The notes: generated from the letters alone by a model not told the origin. Numbered from the stretch's first letter, positions 8,233 through 17,728 are shown. The stretch: 64,000 nucleotides of DNA from Hyphomicrobiales bacterium (GCA_021775555.1 JAJFHP010000057.1:150300-214299); one strand, 5' to 3'. Translations and numbers: made by a program.

Positions 8233-8533
8233 GGATTATTGCCCCAAATATGAAAATGGTGTGCACGACTATCTCAAGTTCATCAAATTTGGCTATGGAC
8301 GTGCCAGCGCCCGTGCATCGAAGGATATTCGTGGTGGCCATATGAGCAGTCGCGAAGGTATAGAGATGGTCAGCAAATATGATCATGTGCGGTCATCCGA
8401 TCTTTATCAATGGCACGACTATGTTGGGCGGGACGAAGCTTGGTTTGACACAATCAGCAATAGCTTCCGTGAACCACGTGCCTGGGTTCAAGACAGCCAG
8501 AAAAACTGGTTGAAACGCAACTTTTGGGACTAG
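8207..8533 (+). pseudogene. N-acetyl sugar amidotransferase, C-terminal remnant (PseA/PtmG-like)
   Basis: The open frame from 8207 to TAG 8533 encodes the last 108 or so residues of an N-acetyl sugar amidotransferase: YENGVHDYLKFIKFGYGR, then SKDIRGG, REGIEMVSKYDHV and the DLYQWHDYVG tail. The full family is about 370-380 residues, with an N-terminal zinc-binding CxxC region and a PP-loop SGGKDS motif; both are absent here. The family (WbpG, PseA, PtmG) makes acetamidino groups on NulO sugars. Only a GTG at 8261 could start it, so it is almost surely non-functional. Its place before ptmE mirrors amidotransferase genes in legionaminic loci. Confidence 0.8.
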
Positions 8534-8553
8534 AGAGACTGGTTCGGAGACAT

Positions 8554-9606
8554 ATGGTGGAGTCGATCAAAGATTTATCCGGGTATTCAATTGGACCTCA
8601 AACGCCAATCCGGGTGCTTCTCGAACAGTTGAACCGGTCTGAACACCTGTTCCAGATTGTTGTGGGTGACAACGGTCAGTTACTCGGGACTGTTACGGAC
8701 GGCGATATCCGACGTTCAATTTTGAGTGGTGCAACACTCGATTCGCCGACAAGTGTCTGTATGCAGAATGAGCCAATAGTCGGTGAGGTCGGCCGAGAGC
8801 GTGAAAACCGTAAGAAACTGGTTGGACTGGGCAGTACTCGAGCATTACTGCCTATTGTGGATACATCAAATGTAGTCCGTGAGATTCTCGCAGCCAATCG
8901 TGGGGCGGACTCCGGAATGGCTCTGGTAATGGCCGGGGGTATGGGGAAACGTCTTGGCAAGCGCACACGCGATACGCCAAAGCCGCTACTTGATGTTGGC
9001 GGAAAGCCAATTCTTGATCATGTTCTCTCGGCACTGGAAGACGCCAACTTCGACGATGTCTATATTTCGCTTCACTATCTTGCGTCGCAGATTAGTGAAT
9101 TTGTTACAGAGCGAGATAGCAAGTGCCGAATTCATACTCTGGAAGAGGATGCGCCACTCGGTACGGCGGGGGCGCTCGGCCTAATGCCACCGGACTTGTC
9201 AGGTCCGGTACTTGTCGTAAACGGTGATGTGATTACCAGAGTTGATTTTGCTCGGGTGCATGATTTCCACGTACGGCATGGCTTGGACGGGACGATTTGC
9301 GTAGCGCGTTACGATGTTGATGTGCCGTTTGGGGTCGTGGAATACGGCGAAGACGGACTTTTCCAGGATATCAAGGAAAAACCCTGTATCAGCAACTTTA
9401 TTGCAGCGGGCGTTTACTACCTATCACCAGAGTTCAGGGCTCTGGTCTCAAAAAGCAAGCCTATGGATATGCCAGACCTTCTTAGGTTAGGGCGTCAGAT
9501 TGGTCTTCGAGTTGGTCTCTTTCCCATACACGAATACTGGACTGATGTTGGGCATCCGGGTGATTTGGAACTGGCTCAGCGCGACCATGAGGGACGGGCT
9601 GGTTAA
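8554..9606 (+). CDS. ptmE: CBS-domain sugar-1-phosphate guanylyl/nucleotidyltransferase (PtmE type)
   Basis: About 350 residues from ATG 8554, preceded by GGAG at suitable spacing; a TTG at 8524 is in frame but overlaps the remnant. Residues about 15-120 form a CBS pair (GQLLGTVTDGDIRRSI is typical). From about 125 on there is a nucleotidyltransferase: MAGGMGKRLGKRTRDTPKPLL, VVNGDVITRVDF and the C-terminal EYWTDVGHPGDLE. PtmE-like enzymes make GDP-GlcNAc from glucosamine-1-phosphate derivatives, feeding the GDP-linked legionaminic route. Together with legB at 35349 it gives the two upstream steps. Confidence 0.82.
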   Translation: MVESIKDLSGYSIGPQTPIRVLLEQLNRSEHLFQIVVGDNGQLLGTVTDGDIRRSILSGATLDSPTSVCMQNEPIVGEVGRERENRKKLVGLGSTRALLPIVDTSNVVREILAANRGADSGMALVMAGGMGKRLGKRTRDTPKPLLDVGGKPILDHVLSALEDANFDDVYISLHYLASQISEFVTERDSKCRIHTLEEDAPLGTAGALGLMPPDLSGPVLVVNGDVITRVDFARVHDFHVRHGLDGTICVARYDVDVPFGVVEYGEDGLFQDIKEKPCISNFIAAGVYYLSPEFRALVSKSKPMDMPDLLRLGRQIGLRVGLFPIHEYWTDVGHPGDLELAQRDHEGRAG

Positions 9607-9620
9607 GGCTAAGTTTCTAA

Positions 9621-11459
9621 GTGACATCAATTTTTAACAGATCATTCAAGACGCTTTTTGAGAGTGCTGAGGCGACCCACTTCGGGCGCAAAAGTGTTCT
9701 CGCTTTGCTGACCTTCCAGTTGGGCAGTGTGTTGATCGAGCTGCTCGGTTTTTTCTCGCTAATACCTATCCTGCAATATCTGCAAAATGATGGTGATGTA
9801 GCGGGTCTGTTGACCAAGCACGATCACTGGCGAGCACTGCGCGATTTCTATGGGATGGTGGGGTTGCCATTGCGGCTGGAGTTGTTGTTGGTAAGCAGCT
9901 TTGTCCTGTTGGTTTTGCGCCAAAGCTTCGTGTTCGCTCGTCTGCGCTATATGGCCTATGTGCAAACACGCGCCATTGCGCAGATGCGCCTGGAAATATT
10001 CTTGGCCTTTATTGGCGCACGCACTGATGCACAGGAGAAGCATGCCACCGGAGTAATCGTCAATGACATGACAACCGAACTTAACCGTGCTGCATCATAT
10101 CTGGTTGCTTTGGTGACGCTCTACGGCTCAGCTATCCTATTTGTCTTTTACATGTGCGCGATGCTGTTTTTGTCTCCTAGCATGACGGTTGCAGCGCTTT
10201 TGGTCTTTGGCTCTGCTGTATTGCTTCTCAGAACACAGATGGTAAAGAGCGGGAAAATTGGTCAATTGGTGACGGACTCAAACCAGCGCATGTCCAGCTT
10301 TCTGGTTGAGCGGTTGCAGCAGGTGCGGCTGATCCGGCTGGCAGGTATGGAAAATGCTGAAGTCGAGGCCATGAGTCATTTGGTGGAGCGTCAGCGTGAA
10401 GCTATGAAGAATGTGCATTATCTATTGTCCAATATTGAGGTGATTATGGAACCGGTGGTGGTGGCCGCCGGGTTCACATTCCTGTATGTCGCAGTCGCCG
10501 TTCTACATTTACCTTTATCCCATATTGCACTGTTCCTTCTGATCCTCATGCGGCTGATGCCAGTGGTGAAGGAGGCGAGCCGTACCCGCCAGTCCTGTTT
10601 GGCTCAGATGCCCAGTTTCAGCGCGGTCGTCGAGAGCAAGAATGAATATGAGCAGGCAGCAGAACTTAAGGGCGGGGATATGACTTTCAAGGGGGTGCAG
10701 GGTGCTATCCGCTTTGAGGATGTGACCTTCTGTTATCCTGGGTCAGTTGCACCTTCGTTGAGTGGTGTTAATCTCGAATTTCCGGTTGGCACAGCTACGG
10801 CACTGGTGGGGCCTTCTGGAGCAGGTAAATCGACCTTGATCGACATGTTACCGCGCATACGGATTCCGCAAGAAGGCCAAATAATAGTAGGTGATACACC
10901 AATAATGGCATTCGACCTTGAAAGTTTGCGCAGTGGCATCGCTTATGCCCCACAGACCCCGCAAATATTTAACGTTCCGCTCTCCGAGCACATTCGTTAC
11001 GGCAAGCCGGGTGCGTCCATGGCAGAAGTTGAGCGGGCTGCAGAGCTGGCCTGTATTGCCGAGTTCATCAGTAGTTTGCCTGAAGGGTATGAGACTATGA
11101 CTGGCGAAGGAGGCGAGCGCTTGTCAGGCGGTCAACGGCAAAGGCTCGATCTTGCCAGAGCATTAGTAGCACAAACACCAATCCTGCTCCTTGATGAACC
11201 AACTAGCAATCTTGATGCTCGTTCCGAAGAATTGTTTCGTGACGCCATGGTGAGAATTCGCAGCGAAACTGATATCACCATTATTCTGATCGGACACCAA
11301 CTGTCGAGTATAATGACAGCAGATCAGATTGTTGTGATGGGTGACGGTCGAATCGTGGAGATTGGCCGTCACGAAAGTCTTATGAAATCGGACGGTTGGT
11401 ACGCCCACGCCTTTAAGACTCAACGGAATGCCGCTATGCCAGCAGAACAAGAAACCTGA
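9621..11459 (+). CDS. ABC exporter half-transporter, PglK/MsbA-like flippase candidate
   Basis: 612 residues with a fused membrane domain (several hydrophobic segments in about 25-310) and an ATPase domain. Walker A GPSGAGKST is near residue 396, the signature LSGGQRQR near 500, Walker B ILLLDEP near 520, and a switch histidine in ILIGHQLSS. The layout fits dimeric type IV exporters such as MsbA and the lipid-linked-oligosaccharide flippase PglK. In this locus it most likely flips a glycolipid intermediate; no Wzx-type flippase was recognised in the window. The start at 9621 is a GTG just after a short spacer. Substrate is inferred. Confidence 0.8.
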   Translation: MTSIFNRSFKTLFESAEATHFGRKSVLALLTFQLGSVLIELLGFFSLIPILQYLQNDGDVAGLLTKHDHWRALRDFYGMVGLPLRLELLLVSSFVLLVLRQSFVFARLRYMAYVQTRAIAQMRLEIFLAFIGARTDAQEKHATGVIVNDMTTELNRAASYLVALVTLYGSAILFVFYMCAMLFLSPSMTVAALLVFGSAVLLLRTQMVKSGKIGQLVTDSNQRMSSFLVERLQQVRLIRLAGMENAEVEAMSHLVERQREAMKNVHYLLSNIEVIMEPVVVAAGFTFLYVAVAVLHLPLSHIALFLLILMRLMPVVKEASRTRQSCLAQMPSFSAVVESKNEYEQAAELKGGDMTFKGVQGAIRFEDVTFCYPGSVAPSLSGVNLEFPVGTATALVGPSGAGKSTLIDMLPRIRIPQEGQIIVGDTPIMAFDLESLRSGIAYAPQTPQIFNVPLSEHIRYGKPGASMAEVERAAELACIAEFISSLPEGYETMTGEGGERLSGGQRQRLDLARALVAQTPILLLDEPTSNLDARSEELFRDAMVRIRSETDITIILIGHQLSSIMTADQIVVMGDGRIVEIGRHESLMKSDGWYAHAFKTQRNAAMPAEQET

Positions 11460-11460
11460 A

Positions 11461-12507
11461 ATGACAATTATGAATTTATTCCATACACCAAGATCCGATC
11501 TAAACAATAAAACCATACTGCTGACTGGCGGGACGGGTTCGTTCGGCCGACAATTCACGCGGATGGTTTTGAAGCAGTTCAAACTACGGAAGCTGATCAT
11601 CTTCTCACGTGATGAACTTAAGCAATATGAGATGCACGCTGATATCGATGCCGAGTTCGGGAAGAACCCATTGCGCTTCTTTATCGGTGATGTCCGTGAC
11701 GTCGACAGGCTGGAGATGGCCATGCGCGGTGTCGATTATGTGGTTCACGCAGCAGCTCTGAAACATGTTCCGACCGCCGAATACAATCCGATCGAATGCA
11801 TACGTACCAATGTTTATGGCGCGGAAAATATCGTAGCAGCGGCCCTACGATGCCGGGTCAAAAGGATTATCACCCTATCTACAGATAAGGCGGCTAGCCC
11901 GATTAATCTTTATGGCGCAAGTAAACTCGCATCGGACAAGATATTTATAGCCGCCAATAATCTTTCTGGTGATATTGGCACGCGCTTTTCTGTTGTTCGC
12001 TATGGAAACGTTCTTGGTTCACGGGGCAGCGTTGTACCGCTTTTCCTGAAGCTGATTCGGGAAGGTGCTAAAGAGATACCAATTACAGACCCGCGCATGA
12101 CACGCTTCTGGATTACCATCGACCAAGGTGTTGATTTTGTTCTCAGCTCATTGGAAATGATGCAGGGTGGTGAAATATTCGTCCCCAAGATTCCAAGCAT
12201 GAGAGTTTCTGATCTCGCGGAAGCATTGGCCCCAGGTGTAAAACACCGTGTGGTGGGTATTCGTCCGGGTGAAAAACTACACGAAGCCATGATCACTGTG
12301 GACGATGCGCGCCGCACCATTGAATTGAGTGATCGGTATGTGATCCAGCCCGACTTCAGTTACTGGCGCGCTGCTGATTATGAATATGAGAATGCCAAGC
12401 CCGTCCCGCAGGATTTCCATTATTCAAGCGAGAACAATGAGCATTGGCTCGACGAAAAAGATATTCGTGAGATGCTCGGAGTAACCATCAACGCTCCTGC
12501 GGAGTGA
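11461..12507 (+). CDS. pseB: UDP-GlcNAc 4,6-dehydratase (inverting), PseB type
   Basis: About 348 residues from ATG 11461. An extended SDR with TGGTGSFG at about 22-29, FSRDELKQYEM, GDVRD, HAAALKHVPTAEYNP, STDKAASPINLYGASK and PRMTRFWI. This string of motifs is close to that of Campylobacter/Helicobacter PseB (FlaA1), where the lysine in STDKA replaces the usual catalytic tyrosine. It converts UDP-GlcNAc to a 4-keto-6-deoxy L-arabino sugar, the first step to pseudaminic acid. pseC follows 90 bp later. Clear family call; the N-terminal extension of about 15 residues is slightly longer than usual. Confidence 0.92.
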   Translation: MTIMNLFHTPRSDLNNKTILLTGGTGSFGRQFTRMVLKQFKLRKLIIFSRDELKQYEMHADIDAEFGKNPLRFFIGDVRDVDRLEMAMRGVDYVVHAAALKHVPTAEYNPIECIRTNVYGAENIVAAALRCRVKRIITLSTDKAASPINLYGASKLASDKIFIAANNLSGDIGTRFSVVRYGNVLGSRGSVVPLFLKLIREGAKEIPITDPRMTRFWITIDQGVDFVLSSLEMMQGGEIFVPKIPSMRVSDLAEALAPGVKHRVVGIRPGEKLHEAMITVDDARRTIELSDRYVIQPDFSYWRAADYEYENAKPVPQDFHYSSENNEHWLDEKDIREMLGVTINAPAE

Positions 12508-12597
12508 CTAGGGTTTGCTGCAAGAGATTTATTCTGCATTCAATTATTACGCCACCACGAAATATTTTGAGAGCGCCTAACAGGCATTAGATAAACA

Positions 12598-13779
12598 GTG
12601 TCATTCATTCCATATGGACGCCAATGCATCGACGACGATGATGTGGGTGCCGTGGCTGCTGTACTGCGCAGTGATTATCTGACGACAGGGCCAACTGTTG
12701 AAGCATTTGAAACAGCCTTATCGTCTCACGTATGGGCTGACCACTCGGTCGTTTGCTCTAGTGGTACGGCCGCACTGCATCTTGCAATGCTGTCCCTCGG
12801 ACTGGCTAAAGGTGATTGGGCAATCGTACCGAGCATGACTTTTGCCGCCACGGCAAATGCCGTGCGCTATGTCGGCGGTGAGGTCATTTTCGCCGATGTC
12901 GATCCGGATAGCGGTCTGATGCGACCAGGTGATTTCGAAGCAGCACTTGAGCGGGCCGGTGCCCATCATGTTCGTGCCGTGCTGCCAGTTCACTATGCTG
13001 GGCAATGCGCTGACATGCCTGCCATTGCCGAAATCGCCAAGTCCCGGAATATTGCAGTAATAGACGATGCCAGTCATGCCATCGGAACGCGTTATCAGGG
13101 CAATGGGACCGAATGGTCAATAGGGTCCTGTGCGCATTCATCTGCCACGATATTCTCATTTCATCCCGTGAAAACGATTGCGATGGGAGAAGGTGGGGCA
13201 GTCACCACGAAGGACAATAGTTTTGCACAGCGATTGCGCCGATTCCGCTCACATGGAATCGAACGCAACCCGGCTCAATTTGTGAATCAGGATGCTGCAG
13301 AAAACCCCTGGTATTACGAACTTGTGGAACTTGGTTTTAATTACAGGGCATCTGACATTCAGTGCGCGCTCGGCCTTAGCCAACTTGGAAAACTGGACAG
13401 GTTCGTATCCCGAAGGTCCGAATTGGTGGCCAGATATGACAGCTTGATTACACCCTTGTCCCCCACTGTTCTCCCGATCGGAAGAGTCAGCGGTTGCACT
13501 CCCGCGTGGCACCTCTACCCGGTCCTGATCGATTATTCCACCATTGGGCGCAGCCGCGATTTCTTAATGAATGCCATGCGGGAGCAGGGCATAGGGACCC
13601 AGGTTCATTACATTCCGCTCCACACGCAGCCATATTACAATGATCGTTATGGGGAGCTCTCGCTACCTGGAGCGGAACAATTTTATGAGCGTATCTTGTC
13701 CCTGCCGCTCTATCCGCAATTGACGGACAGCGATCAGGACCGCGTTGTTGAGACGCTGATTTACATTCTGCAAAAGTGA
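12598..13779 (+). CDS. pseC: UDP-4-keto-sugar aminotransferase, PseC type
   Basis: 393 residues from GTG 12598. PLP-dependent DegT family with LTTGPTVEAFE, CSSGTAALHLA, the DDASHAIGTRY motif and the lysine in FSFHPVKTIAMGEGG, the PseC form, followed by RSHGIERN. The C-terminus carries HVHYIPLHTQP-type residues near HYIPLHTQPYY. It transfers an amino group to C4 of the PseB product. Immediately downstream of pseB, it defines a second NulO pathway distinct from the LegC gene at 530. Confidence 0.9.
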   Translation: MSFIPYGRQCIDDDDVGAVAAVLRSDYLTTGPTVEAFETALSSHVWADHSVVCSSGTAALHLAMLSLGLAKGDWAIVPSMTFAATANAVRYVGGEVIFADVDPDSGLMRPGDFEAALERAGAHHVRAVLPVHYAGQCADMPAIAEIAKSRNIAVIDDASHAIGTRYQGNGTEWSIGSCAHSSATIFSFHPVKTIAMGEGGAVTTKDNSFAQRLRRFRSHGIERNPAQFVNQDAAENPWYYELVELGFNYRASDIQCALGLSQLGKLDRFVSRRSELVARYDSLITPLSPTVLPIGRVSGCTPAWHLYPVLIDYSTIGRSRDFLMNAMREQGIGTQVHYIPLHTQPYYNDRYGELSLPGAEQFYERILSLPLYPQLTDSDQDRVVETLIYILQK

Positions 13780-13889
13780 TTTCCCCGTTGAGAAACCAGC
13801 ACCCAAACCAGCTCATTGTCGATCTGGATCACAATCAATGCTGGTCCGGTGATTTTGAACAATTGCTGAGAGTTCTGGACGGAGTCTGA
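13776..13889 (+). CDS. Possible 37-residue coupled micro-gene or remnant
   Basis: A GTG at 13776 overlaps the pseC stop (GTGA), and the 37-residue frame ends at TGA 13887-13889, overlapping the next ATG (TGATG). The peptide is acidic in its second half (VDLDHNQCWSGDFEQLL). Overlaps at both ends suit a real gene in this tightly coupled operon, but GTGA overlaps also arise by chance here (for example after pseB). No family recognised. It may equally be untranslated spacer. Confidence 0.25.
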   Translation: MISPLRNQHPNQLIVDLDHNQCWSGDFEQLLRVLDGV

Positions 13890-15802
13890 TGCCAAAAGAA
13901 AACTTCGTAATTGTGGAAAGCATCGGCGCGTCACAGCATTATCTGAACGGTAAATCCGGAAATGCGGATGAGACCTTTCTCACCACATCTCCCTCTGTTT
14001 TTGAGCATCTACGAGCAAGCGGTTCTCGGGTATTGTTCATGGATGCTGATTTGACTTTAAACGAAGCAGACCGTGTCGGATATGCAGCCATCCATGCTGC
14101 TAATTCAATATCAGAAAGTTTGAACCAAAACTCCGATAGCCTGGGCGTGTCCCGGGTGGGTGATGCACTCAAGGCGGATATTCAACGCCTCGTTTGCTGC
14201 CTTTTATACAAGGCACGCATTTTTGATCCTTGGGTTGCAAAATCTCAAGGGAATCTGGTCAATGTGGGTCATGCCGATCTCACTCCGGTAAAAGGGCTGA
14301 CAACGGGTCTGGGAAGATTCGATACGGTTTTTACTCTGTTCGCAGCGCATCACGGGCTTGAGATAATTCCGCACGTTGCGGAGATTCCCAAATGTGCCCA
14401 GCCAAATGGTGATTTCCTGCAAGTGACGTCCTGGACGCGGTTCATAACGATGATCAACATGCCCCTACCTGTAGTTTTTTTCAGAATTCTCAAGCGTTTC
14501 AGACGATGGGCCCAACCGACCAGCAAAAAACCGATTGTAGGCATTTTTTCAAGTAATGAACTGATCGAGGAAACCGCTCTTGCACTTAGCCGGGAAGGGG
14601 CATTCGTCACATTCGCACCTGCTGGAATGATGGGCTCCGATCAATCAAATGACCGCCAGAGCGAGGGTGTGGCCAGATCACTTAAGATAGATGAGGCCAT
14701 TAAGGAGGGTGTACACAAAGCCAAACTTGGATGGACTGCCAGCATGGATCCTATACCCGGTGTTGTTACAGAGCGATTGGGTGCTGCTTTGGGGTACGTT
14801 CCAGCGGCATTGGAGAGAGCAAAGGGATATGTGAATAGTTGCGAGAAACTGATGATTAAGGGCCCGTTTGGAGTGGTAGCAAACTTCATTTCCAGTCCTG
14901 CGGATATTCTCCTGAGTGATGTATTGAAAAGTGAAAACATTCCCGTCTTTGTGTTCGATCATGGCGTTGGCCCAGGTTTGGATTGGCATCACAAAGCATA
15001 TTTCGATGCAGGGTTTTCACCGGTTGCTGATATTCCGATTTCACACAATTCAGTGCAGCACAAGGTCATGGCAGATGTGCGTGGTGATCATATCGATCAT
15101 GGCCTCGTTGCTGGCGCACCGAGTATACTTCGAAAGATCGGTTTTCGAGAAATTCAACGAAGTCTCGTTCGCCGTCACCTGGGTATCGAAGACAAACTTC
15201 TGTGCTGGGTGTCTGGTCTTTACCCCAACAATATGCAGCGCCAGCCACACTATTATCTCGATGGGCCTTATCACGAGTTGCGGCGAGAAATTGTTTATGA
15301 CGTTCTCGGGAAAGCGCCTTACGATGTTCTTTTCAAGCTCTATCCAACGTTGCGATATATCGATGGCGACCCCTTCGCCAATAAAATGGAATTGCCGGCT
15401 AATTGCCGCTCAGAGATGCTGATAGATTTCCGTAATTTTCGCGCCGCATCCGACGTAACTATAATTGATGAACCTGGCAGCGGTGTTGCGTGGTGCTGGG
15501 GGCTCGATCGGCCGCTCATTTACCTGGATACGCAGGTCCGTCTTTTACCAGAAGTTGCACGTGCCTTTTCCGAAGCGATTTTCTACGTTGATACTGAACA
15601 GAAAGACTGGAAATCCGAATTGTTGTCACTGGTGACAATGCCATATGACGAACTTGCCTCAGCCTATCGTGATAAAGCCAAAATTCGTGAAGAGATAGCC
15701 CATGACTATATCTTTGGGCCGGGCGGAAAGCCGGGAGCGCGTGCAGCAAACTATATTACTCAAACAATTGCCGAGTGTAGTACGATGAGCGGCACACTGT
15801 GA
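13889..15802 (+). CDS. Putative GT-B surface-polysaccharide transferase, unknown specificity
   Basis: 637 residues, soluble. The C-terminal region (about 350-630) has the flavour of CDP-glycerol/capsule transferases: FVFDHGVGPGLDW, LCWVSGLYPNN, DVLFKLYPTL, and DVTIIDEPGSGVAWCWGLDRPLIYLDTQ, where a sugar-nucleotide-binding loop would sit. The N-terminal 250 residues are not recognisable. It lies in the pseudaminic block just after pseC, so a NulO or amino-sugar transferase role is possible. Confidence in it being a gene is high, in function low. Confidence 0.6.
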   Translation: MPKENFVIVESIGASQHYLNGKSGNADETFLTTSPSVFEHLRASGSRVLFMDADLTLNEADRVGYAAIHAANSISESLNQNSDSLGVSRVGDALKADIQRLVCCLLYKARIFDPWVAKSQGNLVNVGHADLTPVKGLTTGLGRFDTVFTLFAAHHGLEIIPHVAEIPKCAQPNGDFLQVTSWTRFITMINMPLPVVFFRILKRFRRWAQPTSKKPIVGIFSSNELIEETALALSREGAFVTFAPAGMMGSDQSNDRQSEGVARSLKIDEAIKEGVHKAKLGWTASMDPIPGVVTERLGAALGYVPAALERAKGYVNSCEKLMIKGPFGVVANFISSPADILLSDVLKSENIPVFVFDHGVGPGLDWHHKAYFDAGFSPVADIPISHNSVQHKVMADVRGDHIDHGLVAGAPSILRKIGFREIQRSLVRRHLGIEDKLLCWVSGLYPNNMQRQPHYYLDGPYHELRREIVYDVLGKAPYDVLFKLYPTLRYIDGDPFANKMELPANCRSEMLIDFRNFRAASDVTIIDEPGSGVAWCWGLDRPLIYLDTQVRLLPEVARAFSEAIFYVDTEQKDWKSELLSLVTMPYDELASAYRDKAKIREEIAHDYIFGPGGKPGARAANYITQTIAECSTMSGTL

Positions 15803-15928
15803 GTATGACGGATTGCATCAGGATATTCAGCGATCGACACGCTTGCTGTGCTGTGCAGATTGACTGGTATCGCCCGGTCATTGGATGTAAAAGAACCTTG
15901 GCTGACTGCTAAGAGGGATGTCCGTATC

Positions 15929-17728
15929 ATGAGAGTTTTATTTATCCACCCCGAACGCTACATGAATATCGGCATTCCATCTGGCATAGCAACTTTGAGT
16001 GCTCTGATTAAACAGCATGGGCATCAAGTTGATCTCTTCGATACGACGCTTTTGAAGCCTACGACTGATGGTGCCGGCCACAATGTTTCTGCGGACGAGG
16101 CAGAAAAAATCATAGCTGCGGGCGATGAAGCATCACCCGGGAGAAAAAACCAGATTGGCGTTTTCAAGCAAACAGCTATTACGCTGGAAGACTTGCTCGC
16201 AGATGATCCCGTTGTTGATTATGCGGAAGTATTTCAGAAAAAAATCGACAGCTTCTCACCTGACCTCATAGCAGTTTCGGCCATGACAACCACCTTCGAC
16301 TTTGCATGTGAGCTTTTGCGGAAGGTGAAATTCGACGCCAAGGTCATTGTTGGTGGCGTGCATGCAACAATCGCCCCGGATGATTGCCTTGCCCAGGACG
16401 TCATAGATATCGTTTGTATCGGGGAAGCAGACGATACCTTCGTGGAATTGTGCAATCATATGGCTGCTGGAACGGACTATACAAATGTCCATTCCATGTA
16501 CATCAAGATGCCAGGTGGTGAAATCAAGAAGAATCCACTCTCAGCCAGATTCCACGACCTGGACAGCTTGCCGACACCTGACTGGTCCATTTTTGACGAA
16601 CGCCATTTATTCCGCCCGTATGACGGTCAGATATACAAGGGTTCCCTGTACTCCCAAGCCAGAGGGTGCCCCATGAGATGCACCTACTGTGTAGATCCGA
16701 CCATAGCAAATATCACCGGTGGGCGGAGTGGGTACTTCCGCTATCAGTCTCCGCAAACGACCTACAATCAATTGAAGGATCTTTATGATCTGCATGGCGC
16801 GACGTGGTTTAAATTTGTAGATGACACTTTCTTGCTGCCGCCGGTCGAACATCTTGAGGAACTCCGGGATTTAATCAAACCGATGAACCTCAAATTCGGT
16901 TGTTCCGTGATGCCCAATACTATCAAACCGGAAAAGGTTGCACTTGCCCGCGAAATGGGATGTGTTGCCATGAGTATCGGTGTTGAAAGCGGTGATCCGG
17001 ATATTCGCCAGACCGTTATGCGCAAATACAAGAATGAGGATTTGATCGAGCGGTTAAAAGTTGTGCGAGATCATGACATCCGGATTTCAACATTCAATAT
17101 GATCGGATTTCCTGGTGAATCTCGTGAGCAGGTTTTCCGCACCGTCGAGCTAAATCGCAATCTCGGGGCGGACGCGTGTAATGTTTACATTCTTTACCCT
17201 TACCCGGGTTCTCCTATCGCTCTCCAGCACAAGATACCGCTGAGAGACAGAAATGGCCGTATTCCTGAGGCGACCAAAGGTGGCCGGCTGGGACTCTCGA
17301 AAATGGGTGAGGACGAACTGGAGGGCCTTCGCCAGACATTCAATGTATATCTCCATTCGCCCAAGTCACTTTGGCCCTTGGTCAAGCTGGCGGAAAAGGC
17401 AGATGAAAAGGGTGGGACAGTTCTCGAAATGACGAAACAGTTCGTTATCGAATTGCTGATCGGGGAGGAAATTTCTACCGTCGCAGTCTCGAACATCATA
17501 TTGGACCCTGAACTGGTCAGTTCTGATGATCCTGAATTGCAAATCCCGACGGTGTTCGCCCCGATTTTTGAACTGGGCTACGATCATGAAACATTTGTAA
17601 AAATACTTGAAGCGTTTCGGTGTTACGCCAGCGGTGAGGACGAAGTAGACGAAAATTCAGATGTACATCGCGATCCAGAGATAGTGGACGAAGCGCCATT
17701 TGCAGGGGAACTGCGGTCATTCGTTTGA
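15929..17728 (+). CDS. B12-binding-domain radical SAM enzyme
   Basis: About 599 residues from ATG 15929 (MRVLFIHPERY); an upstream in-frame ATG at 15848 lacks support. Residues 1-180 look like a cobalamin-binding Rossmann domain (SALIKQHGHQVDLFDTTLL, VIVGGVHATIAPDD, CIGEADDTF). The radical SAM cluster motif CPMRCTYC follows at about 246-253, then a TIM-barrel with SIGVESGDPDIRQTVMRK and FNMIGFPGESREQ. Such class B enzymes methylate or rearrange unactivated carbons. In a NulO locus it may modify a sugar or its acyl chain; the substrate is unknown. About 120 C-terminal residues after the barrel are unassigned. Confidence 0.85.
   Translation: MRVLFIHPERYMNIGIPSGIATLSALIKQHGHQVDLFDTTLLKPTTDGAGHNVSADEAEKIIAAGDEASPGRKNQIGVFKQTAITLEDLLADDPVVDYAEVFQKKIDSFSPDLIAVSAMTTTFDFACELLRKVKFDAKVIVGGVHATIAPDDCLAQDVIDIVCIGEADDTFVELCNHMAAGTDYTNVHSMYIKMPGGEIKKNPLSARFHDLDSLPTPDWSIFDERHLFRPYDGQIYKGSLYSQARGCPMRCTYCVDPTIANITGGRSGYFRYQSPQTTYNQLKDLYDLHGATWFKFVDDTFLLPPVEHLEELRDLIKPMNLKFGCSVMPNTIKPEKVALAREMGCVAMSIGVESGDPDIRQTVMRKYKNEDLIERLKVVRDHDIRISTFNMIGFPGESREQVFRTVELNRNLGADACNVYILYPYPGSPIALQHKIPLRDRNGRIPEATKGGRLGLSKMGEDELEGLRQTFNVYLHSPKSLWPLVKLAEKADEKGGTVLEMTKQFVIELLIGEEISTVAVSNIILDPELVSSDDPELQIPTVFAPIFELGYDHETFVKILEAFRCYASGEDEVDENSDVHRDPEIVDEAPFAGELRSFV

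Noticed and set aside
12504..12597. Micro-gene after pseB starting in a GTGA overlap
   Set aside because: The short peptide from GTG 12504 is basic and motif-free, and GTGA arises by chance whenever a codon ending in G precedes TGA.
15799..15912. 37-codon frame starting in a GTGA overlap after the gene at 13889
   Set aside because: The peptide is Cys-rich without a recognisable pattern and does not couple to the radical SAM start at 15929. Same length as the frame at 13776 but no sequence similarity.
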